The notes beneath the pieces were generated by a model that did not search any database, was not told the origin of the DNA, and saw only the letters and a program-made list of their open reading frames with translations. 64,000 nt of DNA from Myxococcales bacterium. GTDB lineage: Bacteria; Myxococcota_A; Polyangia; Palsa-1104; JAEUJZ01. A program made the translations under genes and the position numbers. This document shows positions 53,885-62,878 of this stretch, piece after piece. Location: positions 62,001-126,000 of the forward strand of contig JAEUKA010000001.1 in assembly GCA_016794465.1 (NCBI GenBank), written 5' to 3'. How positions within the stretch are numbered: the stretch's first letter is position 1; each line of letters starts with the position of its first letter.

Positions 53885-54778
53885 TCACAGGTAGATCGAC
53901 GAGCTGGACGCGTCCAGAGCAGACTTTGCCAAGCCCAAGCCGTGCGGCGCAGGCAGCGGACGAACCGATTGGGCGACGGCAGGCAGGATCTTGGACAGCT
54001 CGTGACGACGCGCCTCGGTGGTGCTCTCAAGGACCAGCGTGTACAGGTAGTGTGCGTCGGCGAATACCAGCAGATCTTGCAGCAGGTTTCGGGCCGACAG
54101 ACAGAACGCCAGCCCGTGGAGTCCGTGATCCGAGACGATCGGCGCCGCTCCGCCATCGCTCTCGAACAGCAGACCTTTTTGGCGATAGCGCTCGATGAGA
54201 GACGTGCACAGCGACTGGGGCGACACCGTCCGTGGCACCGCCGGATGCACAACCAGCATCGCTCGCTGCGACGGAAAGTCAGGAGGATAAAAGCGGGTGA
54301 CGAGGCCTTGCGCGATTTTGGGCCAGCCGAGCGGCGGCGTGTACAGGTAGCGTCGCTTGCGATAGCCGAGCCCGAGGCGCAGCGTGTAGGCCAGCTGCTT
54401 GACGAGCAGCGCGGTGTTCTCGAGAGCACTCGGCGCAAAGACGGCGGTGTCGATGATGTCCACCGAGTCATCGCCGAACACGGCAGCGACGTGAACATAG
54501 CCCAGCTGAGAGCCGCGACGGATCAGCAGCGAGCTCTGGGCCGCAAGCTCTCCCTCGGCGGTGGTGAACGTCTCGGGAAGGCCAGCTTGTAGGGGCGTAA
54601 GCTCGGGTTGGTGCTCGCCCAGCTCGGTGATGATCTCACTTACGATCGCGCGCAGGGTCCGCAGCGGCTGGTGCTTTTCGCGGTAGCGCAGCGGCTGCAG
54701 CTTGAGGGCGTCGGGCGGCTGCAGAAGCCACTCACCGCTGCGCTGGGATAGGTAAAAGCCGGGCGGGCAGACGATCAC
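53885..54778 (-). CDS. Hypothetical protein (297 aa)
   Basis: Soluble protein without signal or membrane segment, downstream (41 bp) of the vWA gene in the same operon direction. Features: MIVCPPGFYLSQRSGEWLL start, an ELTPLQAGLPETFTTAEGEL stretch, YVHVAAVFGDDSVDIIDTAVF, and ALENTALLVKQLAYTLRLGLGYRKRRYLY near the middle. The C-terminus has LVLESTTEARRHELSKILPAVA. I recognise no family. It may work with the vWA protein. Confidence 0.55.
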   Translation of the reverse strand: MIVCPPGFYLSQRSGEWLLQPPDALKLQPLRYREKHQPLRTLRAIVSEIITELGEHQPELTPLQAGLPETFTTAEGELAAQSSLLIRRGSQLGYVHVAAVFGDDSVDIIDTAVFAPSALENTALLVKQLAYTLRLGLGYRKRRYLYTPPLGWPKIAQGLVTRFYPPDFPSQRAMLVVHPAVPRTVSPQSLCTSLIERYRQKGLLFESDGGAAPIVSDHGLHGLAFCLSARNLLQDLLVFADAHYLYTLVLESTTEARRHELSKILPAVAQSVRPLPAPHGLGLAKSALDASSSSIYL

Positions 54779-54819
54779 AGACCGATGTTACTGCGAGAGC
54801 GGGCGCGGCGGCGCGGGCA

Positions 54820-55890
54820 TTATTCGGCCCAGTCGTCGACTTCGTAGAGGAACTTGGTCTTGCCGATGAGCTTGCGGTTGACCGACGTGCTCTGCACAAA
54901 CACGGTGTATTTATCAAGCGAATTCGGCTTGATGCGGGCGGTGCCTTCTCCCTCGGCGGGCAGTCCGAGCAGCTCCCGCGCGGCCGCTCCGGCGAACATG
55001 TCGCCGCTCTTGCGGTCGGCGAGGATGACCTCTTTGTAGCCCTGGATCGTCTCGGTCTTGGTGAACTCGTAGAAGCCCCGACCCTTCTTGAACGTGAGCC
55101 CGTTTTCCGTCACAAAGTCGCGGATCGAGCAGTCGCGATCGACATCGAGAATCTGGAAGCGTCCCGGCGGTACGGCGCGCAGATCCGCCGGCGTGAACGT
55201 CGCAGCCGGCTTCCGCTTCATCATCTGGTCGAACATCTTGTTCAGGCCACGGTTCATGCGGCCTTCCTTGATGACTTCCTGCTCGTAGCCCTGCAGCTGC
55301 TCGGGGCTCGACTGCTGGTAGCAGACCGCCATCACCAGATCGGTGATGTACGAAAACTGGTCGAGCGGGACGTGGAAGCCGCCCGACTTGTGCGCCAGCT
55401 CCTCGTAGAACTTGGTGGCGTGCTTGCGACCGAGACACTGGACGCCGTAGACGGGAATCTTCATTCCGGCGAGCTTGTCGATCTCGGTGCGCCAGTTGAT
55501 CTTCTTGGGGTTGTCGGCGGGGCCGTGCGGGACATCGTCGCCGATGAGGACGAGACACTTGCGGGTGTGCGGCAGCCACGACAGGCTCTGCGCTTCGTGG
55601 AGCACCAGCTCGTAACACTCGGGAAGATCGCCGCCGCCGGTGGCCTCGACGTTCTGCACGAATGCACAAATGGCGTTGGTGTTGTCGGACAGGTCAAACG
55701 CCTTGGTGACGTAGGTGCTGCCTTTGTCGCAGTAGTCCCCGTGCGCGATGATGCCGATCCGCATGTTCGGCACATCTTTCATGAGGCGCGTCACCGTCTC
55801 TTTGATCTTGCGCCGGACCTGGGTCAGACACGGATACATGCTGCCGGTGGTGTCAAAGCTGAACACCACCTCGATTGCGTAATCGGCCAT
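54820..55890 (-). CDS. von Willebrand factor type A domain protein
   Basis: Cytoplasmic vWA protein of 356 residues. The MIDAS metal site is D13-T-T-G-S17 in VFSFDTTGSMYPCL, with the later Thr and Asp ligands in DNTNAICAFVQNVEATGGGD and LVLIGDDVPHGPADNP. The fold then continues RTEIDKLAGMKIPVYGVQCLG and an all-alpha/beta C-terminal half (KGRGFYEFTKTETIQGYKEV). Proteins of this type include the vWA kinases of Dictyostelium, but no kinase motifs are seen here. It is upstream of the hypothetical gene at 53885-54778, same strand. Confidence 0.85.
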   Translation of the reverse strand: MADYAIEVVFSFDTTGSMYPCLTQVRRKIKETVTRLMKDVPNMRIGIIAHGDYCDKGSTYVTKAFDLSDNTNAICAFVQNVEATGGGDLPECYELVLHEAQSLSWLPHTRKCLVLIGDDVPHGPADNPKKINWRTEIDKLAGMKIPVYGVQCLGRKHATKFYEELAHKSGGFHVPLDQFSYITDLVMAVCYQQSSPEQLQGYEQEVIKEGRMNRGLNKMFDQMMKRKPAATFTPADLRAVPPGRFQILDVDRDCSIRDFVTENGLTFKKGRGFYEFTKTETIQGYKEVILADRKSGDMFAGAAARELLGLPAEGEGTARIKPNSLDKYTVFVQSTSVNRKLIGKTKFLYEVDDWAE

Positions 55891-56049
55891 AGATTCCCCC
55901 CTCGGAAGCTCGTTAGAACGGTTGGCGAGTAGTCAACGTCTGTGGCCAAGAGGCGGTGCACTTCCCCCACGACACCCCCCGGCATGCAGGAAAGACTCTG
56001 ATCGCTTGTAGTACTAGACAGCGTGCCCTAACCCAAAGTCAAGCGGCGC

Positions 56050-56080
56050 ACAGGAGTCCTGTCCTACTCCCAGGAGTAGG
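56050..56080. terminator. Adjacent hairpins downstream of the CYP51 gene
   Basis: Two perfect palindromes lie side by side: ACAGGA-G-TCCTGT (56050-56062) and CCTACTCC-CA-GGAGTAGG (56063-56080). They sit 64-94 bp beyond the stop of the P450 gene. There is no U-run, so intrinsic termination is unproved; a protein-binding dyad is equally possible. Confidence 0.4.
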
Positions 56081-56143
56081 CAGAAGGTAGGTACGTGTCG
56101 GGGGATTGGCAGTCGGAGGGCGCTAGGTTGCGCGGAGGCGGAG

Positions 56144-57919
56144 CTACGTTGCGTCGCTGAGTCGAATCGCGCGGGTGGGACAGAACTTCGCAGCGGTGCG
56201 GACCAGCGGAAGCTGTTCGGGGGTTGGCTCGGGACTCCGCAGCGCGACCTTGCCATCGTCGCCAATGCAGAAGACCTCGGGCGCTTCACCCACACAGACC
56301 GCGTGACCTTGACAGAGATCTTTGTCGAGCATCACCGTCAGTCGCTGCGGAGTCTGTGCTGTGACTGGAGCGGGTGCAGGAGCTGCTTTTTCGGGGGCTG
56401 CGTGCGCGACCGGACAGACTCCTTTGCCAGGCTCTGTTTCACTGTGCGTGGCGACTCCTAGCTCATCGGCAAGCTTGGCCAGCGCGGTTGCTCCAGCAAT
56501 GGTCACCGACGGATGAGCACGGCGATCGTAGCGCAGTCGACACGGCACTTTCGGTCCTACCACCAGGCCGTGAAAGTCGCTATCGATCGGATCGCCAGCC
56601 AGCTCAAACTCGTACTGTCCGAGCAGCAGCGCCAAGATCGCTTTGATCTGCAAGATCGCAAACGCGTTGCCGAGACACTTGTGCCGACCGCCGCCAAACG
56701 CGATGTAGGCGAAGTCGCGCTTGTCTTCTTCACGTGGTGGTGCAAAGCGATCCGGATCGAATGTCTCGGGGTGGGGAAAGATCTCCGGAATGCGGTGCGA
56801 CACCGTCGGAGAAATCAAGATCCAGGTTCCTTTGGGAATCAGCCATTCCTTAAAGACAAAGTCCTGCTGCGCCACCCGTACCAGCATGAACAAAGGAGGA
56901 TGCAGCCGCAGTGTCTCCTTAACTACGTTCTCTAGGAATGTGAGCTCGCGCAGCGCCGCATGATTGACCGCGCGACCGGCTGCAAACACCCGATCGACCT
57001 CGGCAATCGCGCGCTGTAACATCGCGGGACTGCGCAGCAGCTCGATCATCGTCCATGCGGTGGTCACTGAGCTGGTGTGATGACCGGCAAACATTCCGGC
57101 CAGCAGCAGTCCGGTGATCTCATCCTCGGTCAGGTTCCGCCCGTCGCTGTAGCGCGCATCCATCAGGGTCTGTAGAAAGTCCTCCCCGGTCCGTTTTTCC
57201 CGCCGTCTCGCTTCGGTGATGCGGGTGATCATCTCGACCAAACGGACCCGCGCGCGATCTCTGCGGATGAAGGAAGGAATCGGCAGGTGCGCATTCAGAT
57301 ATGCAAGCGGAGTCACTCCCATTTCGAGATCATGGTAGACGGAAGCGAACTCGTCGTTCATTCCTTCCCGGAACTCCCGACCGAGCAGACAGCGACTCGA
57401 AGTGAAGTTGGTGAGGACGCGACAGAACTCCACAAAGTCGAGCGTGCCACTGTCCCCCCAGGCGCGAACACTCTCTTCTGTCTCTTGCACCACCGCTTCG
57501 CCATAGGTGCGCATCCGCTTGTCTTTGAGCGCCGGCAGCAGCATCTTAAACTGCTCTGCTTGCTTGTCCGGAGGCGCGTCATAGACGATTCCCTTTCCGA
57601 ACACCGGCGTCATGATCTTGTACGCTTCCGCCGGACTGAGCACCGTATCGGGAGCGCGGAACACCGCTTCCTGTGCGTCGGGTCCAAACACCGCGACCAT
57701 GCGGCGATGAAAGACATTCAGTCCGGCAATCTCACCATGTTCACGGTGGGCGCGGAACAGCAGCTGAATCGCTCCAGTGACGAACTCCGAGGCATGGCCG
57801 ATGATAGGGAGTCCTCCGCTCAGCAGCGGCGGGAGGCGCAGTCCGGCGGGCACCGTTACTTTTTTGTCACGCCCGATCGCGCGTCCAACCGCCCGATCGA
57901 TGAACTGGAGTACTTGCAT
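56144..57919 (-). CDS. CYP51-like cytochrome P450 fused to a 3Fe-4S-type ferredoxin
   Basis: A 591-residue sterol 14-alpha-demethylase-like P450 with a C-terminal ferredoxin, the layout known from Methylococcus capsulatus. P450 part: CYP51 B'/C region YKIMTPVFGKGIVYD (100-114), I-helix GHHTSS (279-284), ExxR E335-R338, heme ligand Cys415 in FGGGRHKCLGN. A Pro/Ala linker (~490-525) leads to the ferredoxin: C536-QGHAVC542 ... C580-P, the CxxHxxC pattern of 3Fe-4S (or 4Fe-4S) ferredoxins. It removes the 14-methyl of lanosterol-type sterols in homologues, with electrons passed inside the same chain. It starts 9 bp after the sterol-oxidase-family gene. Confidence 0.9.
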   Translation of the reverse strand: MQVLQFIDRAVGRAIGRDKKVTVPAGLRLPPLLSGGLPIIGHASEFVTGAIQLLFRAHREHGEIAGLNVFHRRMVAVFGPDAQEAVFRAPDTVLSPAEAYKIMTPVFGKGIVYDAPPDKQAEQFKMLLPALKDKRMRTYGEAVVQETEESVRAWGDSGTLDFVEFCRVLTNFTSSRCLLGREFREGMNDEFASVYHDLEMGVTPLAYLNAHLPIPSFIRRDRARVRLVEMITRITEARRREKRTGEDFLQTLMDARYSDGRNLTEDEITGLLLAGMFAGHHTSSVTTAWTMIELLRSPAMLQRAIAEVDRVFAAGRAVNHAALRELTFLENVVKETLRLHPPLFMLVRVAQQDFVFKEWLIPKGTWILISPTVSHRIPEIFPHPETFDPDRFAPPREEDKRDFAYIAFGGGRHKCLGNAFAILQIKAILALLLGQYEFELAGDPIDSDFHGLVVGPKVPCRLRYDRRAHPSVTIAGATALAKLADELGVATHSETEPGKGVCPVAHAAPEKAAPAPAPVTAQTPQRLTVMLDKDLCQGHAVCVGEAPEVFCIGDDGKVALRSPEPTPEQLPLVRTAAKFCPTRAIRLSDAT

Positions 57920-57928
57920 GGGATTCCT

Positions 57929-58687
57929 TTACTGCGCCCGGCGTGGTCCAAGGTTCTTCTCATCGGCAGTCCCGAGGAGTCGATCCAGCCACACAAAGTT
58001 GGGCGCAAAGTTTCGGTTGAAGCGTCGGTGGTGACGATCGTGAAAGCTGGCACTGACCAGGAAGGGAAGGAAGCGACTCGGCCGCCACGGGAACTCATAT
58101 CCACAGTGAACCATCGTCGCTTGCAGCTGCTTGACCACCACCCAGATAAGCAGCGTAGAGAGATGCGGACGCAGAATCAGCATCGGCAGCACAGTTCCAA
58201 ATCCAGTAAACAGAGTCTCTAGCGGATGCGCGTAACTCGATGCCATTCCGAACGGCGTCATGTAGTGATGATGAAGGTAGTGAATGTTGTCCATCGCCCA
58301 GCGGATATGAAGCATCCGATGTGCGAAATAATGCCAGGCATCCTCGACGACGAGACAGAACAAAAGCGAAAGCAGGACCGTCGCAACACTGGGTAGCGGC
58401 AGCTCTTTGCTGACTCCCAGCCAGACAAAAAACGGATAGGACGCAAACGTCAGCGGGATCTCCGAGATGAGCTTGTTGCGCAGGGAGTGCCGGATGCAGC
58501 GCCAGAACTCCCCGGTGCCGTTGTCATGTTCCTGAATCTTGTATTTGCGCAGCGCCGGAACTGCATCCAGTCCGAGACAGAACAGACCGCTCAAGAACCA
58601 CGTCAGGTTGACAACAACCGTCGGTAGCACAGCGTAGAGCATGAAGTCCGACGAACCACGAACAAGCGATTGCCACAGCGTTTCCAT
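57929..58687 (-). CDS. Fatty-acid hydroxylase superfamily sterol oxidase (C-4 methyl oxidase-like)
   Basis: Integral membrane diiron oxygenase of 252 residues. Eight-histidine pattern: HYFAHRMLH with H119, H123 and H127; HYLHHHYM with H136, H139 to H141; YAHPLE with H154; and FHDRHH with H216, H219, H220. The order and spacing match the ERG25/SMO C-4 sterol methyl oxidase family, although ERG3-type C-5 desaturases share the fold. About four helices. I start at the ATG 58687; a TTG at 58708 precedes it. Operon with the CYP51-like gene, whose reaction would come just before C-4 demethylation in eukaryotes. Confidence 0.8.
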   Translation of the reverse strand: METLWQSLVRGSSDFMLYAVLPTVVVNLTWFLSGLFCLGLDAVPALRKYKIQEHDNGTGEFWRCIRHSLRNKLISEIPLTFASYPFFVWLGVSKELPLPSVATVLLSLLFCLVVEDAWHYFAHRMLHIRWAMDNIHYLHHHYMTPFGMASSYAHPLETLFTGFGTVLPMLILRPHLSTLLIWVVVKQLQATMVHCGYEFPWRPSRFLPFLVSASFHDRHHRRFNRNFAPNFVWLDRLLGTADEKNLGPRRAQ

Positions 58688-58879
58688 GATCGATGTATCC
58701 GGAAGCAAGTGGCGGTCTTATAGCAGAAGCGCGGGACTTGTGGATCGCGGAAGAGTGGCGCAAAAGTGACGGAAAGAGAGATCACGAAACGCTGCGTGCG
58801 CCGTCGCTGTGCAGTTCCGCACGAGGTTGGGAATCGGGCAGTGCGGATGCGGTAGGATGAGTGCGGAATCGCCCGACTG

Positions 58880-59881
58880 TTAGGGAGCCTTGCAGGTGCC
58901 TTCGTAATCGACAGAGACGCCGCTTCCGTACGCCACGCAGCGGTTGCTGTAGGTCATGCCATCGCAGCCGCAGACGGGCATATAGATCGTGGTGCAGACG
59001 CTCGGCTTGGTCTGACAGGTTCCAGGCGCATCGGCGCGACCACAGAGGGCGGTGTCGGGGCGCTGACAGAACAGACCACTCTCACAGTCCATTGGGAGTC
59101 CGCGCGAGCCGCAGCTCTCACCGAGCTTTCCGAGTCGCGGTCCAGAGGCAACAAAGGGAGTGTAGGCTTCGCTGACGTTCCAGGTCTGACGGCTGCCGCT
59201 GGTGGTGCTGACGCCGGCGGTAAGGACTCCTTCCGGTTGCGACTGAATCGCTTTGAGCAGCTCGGCAGAGAGTGTGGCAGAGAAGCGCGTTGCATCAAAC
59301 ACCACGCTGTGCGTCTTCGCGGTGGTGCTTCTGTTGAGCACTCCGTGTTGGAACGTTGCACAGGCCGGACAGGCCAGCGGTAGCGCATTGGTGCGGACAA
59401 ACGTCCCGCTCGGCGTCGAGAGAGCCCGCGCTGTCCAGGCCTCGAGTACCACCAGCTTGTCATAGGTCTTTCCAGCAATCGGCGCGGTCTTCCGAATCGC
59501 TCCGCGCAGCAGCGCTTGACCCTTTTCAACAGAGTCGCGCAGCTTGTCTTGGGATGCGGCATCGAGCTTGAGCGTACTGTAGTCAAACTCAAGAATGCGA
59601 CACTCTGGCTGCGCGACTCCGTCCGAACAGGTGGTCATCGCTTGATTGACGCGGGCGGTAAAGAAGCCTCCGCAGAGTGGATAGACACAGCGCCGCAGAT
59701 CGGGCCGCAGCACCCTGAAAAACGTCGAGTTGGGATATGCGGTCAGCTCGTTTTCGATCGGCTCTGGCGTCGCTGGTGCTGCCAGCTGAGCGGACTCCTC
59801 TAGCACGTCGGCGGGGTCTGGGGCACAAGCGGCGGTGGCACTGAACGCAGCAAGAATCAAAGAGAGTAGGGACTTCGACAT
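58880..59881 (-). CDS. Lipoprotein with C-terminal Kazal domain
   Basis: Exported 333-residue protein. Signal peptide with a lipobox-like TAAC (Cys ~19), after MSKSLLSLILAAFSATA. The middle (residues ~45-270) is unrecognised, with four cysteine pairs (RRCVYPLCGGFF, PLACPACATFQHG). The C-terminal ~50 residues are a Kazal-type serine protease inhibitor: CTTIYMPVCGCDGMTYSNRC then DYEGTC, with the VCGCDGxTYxNxC signature. It may protect the cell from its own or a host's proteases. It is the last gene of the iron-acquisition cluster, 78 bp after the P460-like gene. Confidence 0.8.
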   Translation of the reverse strand: MSKSLLSLILAAFSATAACAPDPADVLEESAQLAAPATPEPIENELTAYPNSTFFRVLRPDLRRCVYPLCGGFFTARVNQAMTTCSDGVAQPECRILEFDYSTLKLDAASQDKLRDSVEKGQALLRGAIRKTAPIAGKTYDKLVVLEAWTARALSTPSGTFVRTNALPLACPACATFQHGVLNRSTTAKTHSVVFDATRFSATLSAELLKAIQSQPEGVLTAGVSTTSGSRQTWNVSEAYTPFVASGPRLGKLGESCGSRGLPMDCESGLFCQRPDTALCGRADAPGTCQTKPSVCTTIYMPVCGCDGMTYSNRCVAYGSGVSVDYEGTCKAP

Positions 59882-59959
59882 AGGCTCCTCCTGTGGTTAG
59901 GTGCCGCAACCTAGGCACGAAGAGGAGGAGTAGTCAAGTTCCCATCGATGCGAAGGGAA

Positions 59960-60523
59960 TCACTGCGCGCCAGGACGCAGCACCGCAGACAGGACGTAGT
60001 CCAGCTGCTCCGTTCCGGGCAGACCATGGCAGCGGTTGCAGGTACTTCCTGATCCAGTCGAGCCGTAGCCACCGCCGGTTGTCCCACCATCGGCGTCACC
60101 ATCGGCGTCACCATCGGCAGGATTGCTCCCGCGCGAGACGATGACCGGGACGCCGCTGGTACTGACGCGCAGTGTGAAGAACTCCCAGTCTTTGGCGCCA
60201 GCTGCGTTGAAACCGCCACCGCGCTTGGCCATTGCGAACAGCGCCCACTCTTGTTTCGTCGCGCCAGACTCCACCGTTTTGACAATGATCGAACCGACCG
60301 GATATGCAGCGGCTCCTTTGGGTGCAAGCTGCTTGATGTAGCCGAATCGATCGCCCACAGAGTGTCCTGGGAGCGGCGAGTTCCCAACAAAGTACCGAGG
60401 CCAGCTCTCAAAACCAGCGAAGTCTCTCTGCAGTGCAATGAACACCGCTTCTGGGGGCTCTGTCTCTGTGCAGCCGCTCGCGACCGCAAGCAGCAAGGGA
60501 GCAAGGCAGAGGAGTCGTCTCAT
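59960..60523 (-). CDS. P460-like lipoprotein with CxxCH heme motif
   Basis: Periplasmic lipoprotein of 187 residues. Signal peptide ends in the lipobox SGC (Cys18). The core (FAGFESWPRYFVGN, VGSIIVKTVESGATKQEW, DWEFFTLRVSTSG) recalls cytochrome P460 fold proteins. A single c-type heme motif C162-N-R-C165-H166 lies near the C-terminus, after a low-complexity DGDADGDADGG stretch encoded by a short 12-bp repeat. Its start overlaps the imelysin stop (4 bp, ATGA). A heme-based electron-transfer or ferric-reductase role in this operon is inferred. Confidence 0.65.
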   Translation of the reverse strand: MRRLLCLAPLLLAVASGCTETEPPEAVFIALQRDFAGFESWPRYFVGNSPLPGHSVGDRFGYIKQLAPKGAAAYPVGSIIVKTVESGATKQEWALFAMAKRGGGFNAAGAKDWEFFTLRVSTSGVPVIVSRGSNPADGDADGDADGGTTGGGYGSTGSGSTCNRCHGLPGTEQLDYVLSAVLRPGAQ

Positions 60524-61554
60524 TGTGGCAACTGCGGAATTCCCAGCAGCTCCGCAGACTGGTTCATCACGTTGATGAGAGAGCCGGATCGATCAGGATC
60601 GGACTCTTGCAGAAGCAGCTGATAGAGCTGTCCAAACGGCGTCGCAAGATCGGTTGCGGATGGACTGGTCGTGCTCCAGGTTGGAGGAACCGCTGGCAGC
60701 GCATCACCGGAATAGGATGCGTACTTGCTTTGGAGTCGCTGAAAGCCTGCATTGATCTGGACATCAAGCGCCGCTCCTCCTCTATCCAGCAGCCAGGGCC
60801 GGAACGCGGAATAGGTCTTCTCTCCGGCTTCGATATTGGCTCGCATGTCGGCCAGCGTGTATTGGGCATAGCGCGACTCTTCTTCTCCGGTGGCCGCTTT
60901 GCTGGCCTTTTCGAGCTGCTCATTCATCGATCCGATGACGCCCCGAAATGCCGCAGCAGGATCGAGTGCGAGCGGAGCAAACTGACTCCGCATGGTCTTT
61001 ACGTCAGCGACGAGCCGCGCACACAGCTTGTTCTTAAAGTCGAGCGCTTCCTGATGGCTGCTTGGGAATGCCGCCTCCTTGTAGCCAGGCAGTCCCTGCT
61101 CGAAGTTTTTGACGGTTACAGGAATCTCTGCCGACCACAGAATCCGCTCGATGGCATGGACTCCGATGACTCCCTTGTCATCAAACAAGTAGTCATCTGG
61201 ACTGGTTGATATGAATCCATCATAGCGCTCGTCCGTCGAGGCATCGAGATCTGGAAACAGCACCGCAAGTGCGCCTTCGATGTGTTCATACGCGATGCGC
61301 GCTCGCTTCCAGTCCGCCTTCATCTTGGCCACAGCGGCAGCATCCGATTTCGCACTCCAGCCATCACCGTCTGCGACGGGCGCATCACTCTGCAACGCGG
61401 TGACAGCTCCATCCAGATCGTCCAGGTTGCTCTGGATGTATGCCTTCACATCAAACAGTGCCTGTAGCTCAGGTGCAAGGGACTCCTGTCCACATCCTCC
61501 CGCTGCGAGCAGTACAGACAGAGTCGTGATCTGCTTCAGTGACCGACTGTTCAT
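60520..61554 (-). CDS. Imelysin family protein
   Basis: Periplasmic lipoprotein of 344 residues, M75/EfeO-type helical bundle. Signal peptide with AGGC lipobox (Cys21). The family motif GxHxxE is GVHAIERILW in the first half. The helical EfeO/imelysin repeats include VAKMKADWKRARIAYEHIEGAL and CARLVADVKTMRSQFAPLA. Imelysins bind iron for uptake and are usually encoded with a di-heme DUF1111 oxidoreductase, as here (24 bp upstream). The M75 peptidase activity claimed for the prototype is disputed. Confidence 0.88.
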   Translation of the reverse strand: MNSRSLKQITTLSVLLAAGGCGQESLAPELQALFDVKAYIQSNLDDLDGAVTALQSDAPVADGDGWSAKSDAAAVAKMKADWKRARIAYEHIEGALAVLFPDLDASTDERYDGFISTSPDDYLFDDKGVIGVHAIERILWSAEIPVTVKNFEQGLPGYKEAAFPSSHQEALDFKNKLCARLVADVKTMRSQFAPLALDPAAAFRGVIGSMNEQLEKASKAATGEEESRYAQYTLADMRANIEAGEKTYSAFRPWLLDRGGAALDVQINAGFQRLQSKYASYSGDALPAVPPTWSTTSPSATDLATPFGQLYQLLLQESDPDRSGSLINVMNQSAELLGIPQLPQ

Positions 61555-61577
61555 TCTCAGGACTCCTCATAAGTTGG

Positions 61578-62870
61578 TTACAGCGACGAGACATATCTGA
61601 TCAGCTCTTGGCGATCGCTCGCAGACAGAGCACGAAACTTGGCGACCGATCCACTGGCTTCCGACCCGGTTCCGTGGTGCAGCAGGATCGCTTCTTCGAT
61701 CGTCTTCCCTCGGCCATCGTGCAGATAGCTTTGGAAAAAGCGCAGACCCATCAGCGGTGCAGTGCGCCACTGCCGTGACGTAGCCATTCCATCGGTCAGT
61801 CCGTCGGCCAACGCGACTCCCATGTCATGCAAGAGCAGGTCCGTGAACACCGGTGCGTCTTTGCCCGCAAGCTCAGGAATCGGATAGCTCGATCGAGTCT
61901 TCAGAGAAGGCACATGACAGACGCTACAGAGTGCTTCAGCAAACAGCTTGGGACCGGCTATAGAGGCCTCTGTTCGATGCGGAATTGCGAGCAGTCGCAT
62001 GTAATCCGCCAGCCGATTGATCGTCTGAAGATCGATGTCTGGACCCGGCTTTCGATCGTCCAGCTTGCCATCCGGATTGGGCAGCTCGCTCGGTCGCAGC
62101 GGAGACGTGATGCTCATATCGCCCTGCGCAGCGTCCGCAGAAAAATCATCCAGCGTGGCAATCCGCGCCTTGTGTCCAAACCGACCAATCAGGCCCGACT
62201 GGCCCGGCTGATACTGGTGATAGCTCTTGTCGGAGTTCGGCTGAGACTGAAACACGACACGGTTGATTCGTCCGTGAATCTCATCGGTGCGCTGGGACTG
62301 TTCAGACTCGACGCGCTCGATCTCGCGATCCTCGATCGCTTCCAGATAGCCTCTCCCAAAGACCGGCAGACCCACCCGCAGACTCAGCTTCAGCTGGGGA
62401 TTGCTCGACGGTGGAAGGAGTCCGGTCTGCGCGCCTCCGGCATAGTACGGACGCACGGTATTGCCGAACAAAAGCGCCGACTGATCACCGGACGGAGTCA
62501 CTCCATCCGCCTGCACGAGCGCCATTTTTTGGACACTTCCTGGTCCCTTTCCAGCACCCGCATGACAGGAACCACAGGAAGTCCGAATGTAGTTGGGACC
62601 GAGCCCATCCCCGTCGAGAAACACCGCATCGAACGCTGCATCACCTGCGAGAAACTGCTGTCTTAGCGCTGGGGACACTCCGGGCAAAGGAATGTCGGTT
62701 GGATCTTCGGAGACGACCGTAGGAGTCAAGTCAGGAGGTGGCGACTCACATCCGAAGGCAAGTACCAGGCCGCTGATCAGGCCACCGGTCAGGCCACCGG
62801 TCAGGCCACCGGTCAGGCCACCGGTCAGGCCACTCCGTCCGATCCGACCGCAGTTTTTCAGGTGGTTCAT
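61578..62870 (-). CDS. Di-heme oxidoreductase (DUF1111/DHOR)
   Basis: Periplasmic di-heme cytochrome of about 430 residues. Two CxxCH motifs: CGSCHAGAGKGPG (first) and CSVCHVPSLKTRSS (second), with LRVGLPVFGRGYLEAIEDREI and PLMGLRFFQSYLHDGRG between and after, diagnostic of the family. The frame opens at 62894, but a promoter-like pair overlaps that end, so I prefer the ATG at 62870 (MNHLKNCGRIG). The signal region includes LTGG four times before the lipobox AFGC. Partners in iron uptake are imelysin and the P460-like protein downstream. Confidence 0.85.
   Translation of the reverse strand: MNHLKNCGRIGRSGLTGGLTGGLTGGLTGGLISGLVLAFGCESPPPDLTPTVVSEDPTDIPLPGVSPALRQQFLAGDAAFDAVFLDGDGLGPNYIRTSCGSCHAGAGKGPGSVQKMALVQADGVTPSGDQSALLFGNTVRPYYAGGAQTGLLPPSSNPQLKLSLRVGLPVFGRGYLEAIEDREIERVESEQSQRTDEIHGRINRVVFQSQPNSDKSYHQYQPGQSGLIGRFGHKARIATLDDFSADAAQGDMSITSPLRPSELPNPDGKLDDRKPGPDIDLQTINRLADYMRLLAIPHRTEASIAGPKLFAEALCSVCHVPSLKTRSSYPIPELAGKDAPVFTDLLLHDMGVALADGLTDGMATSRQWRTAPLMGLRFFQSYLHDGRGKTIEEAILLHHGTGSEASGSVAKFRALSASDRQELIRYVSSL
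62779..62830. repeat. 12-bp tandem repeat inside the di-heme oxidoreductase signal peptide
   Basis: AGGCCACCGGTC on the plus strand, four complete copies plus a partial fifth, encoding LTGG repeats within the hydrophobic signal/lipoprotein segment. Unit count can vary in steps of four residues without frameshift. Confidence 0.92.
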
Positions 62871-62878
62871 TTGGATTT

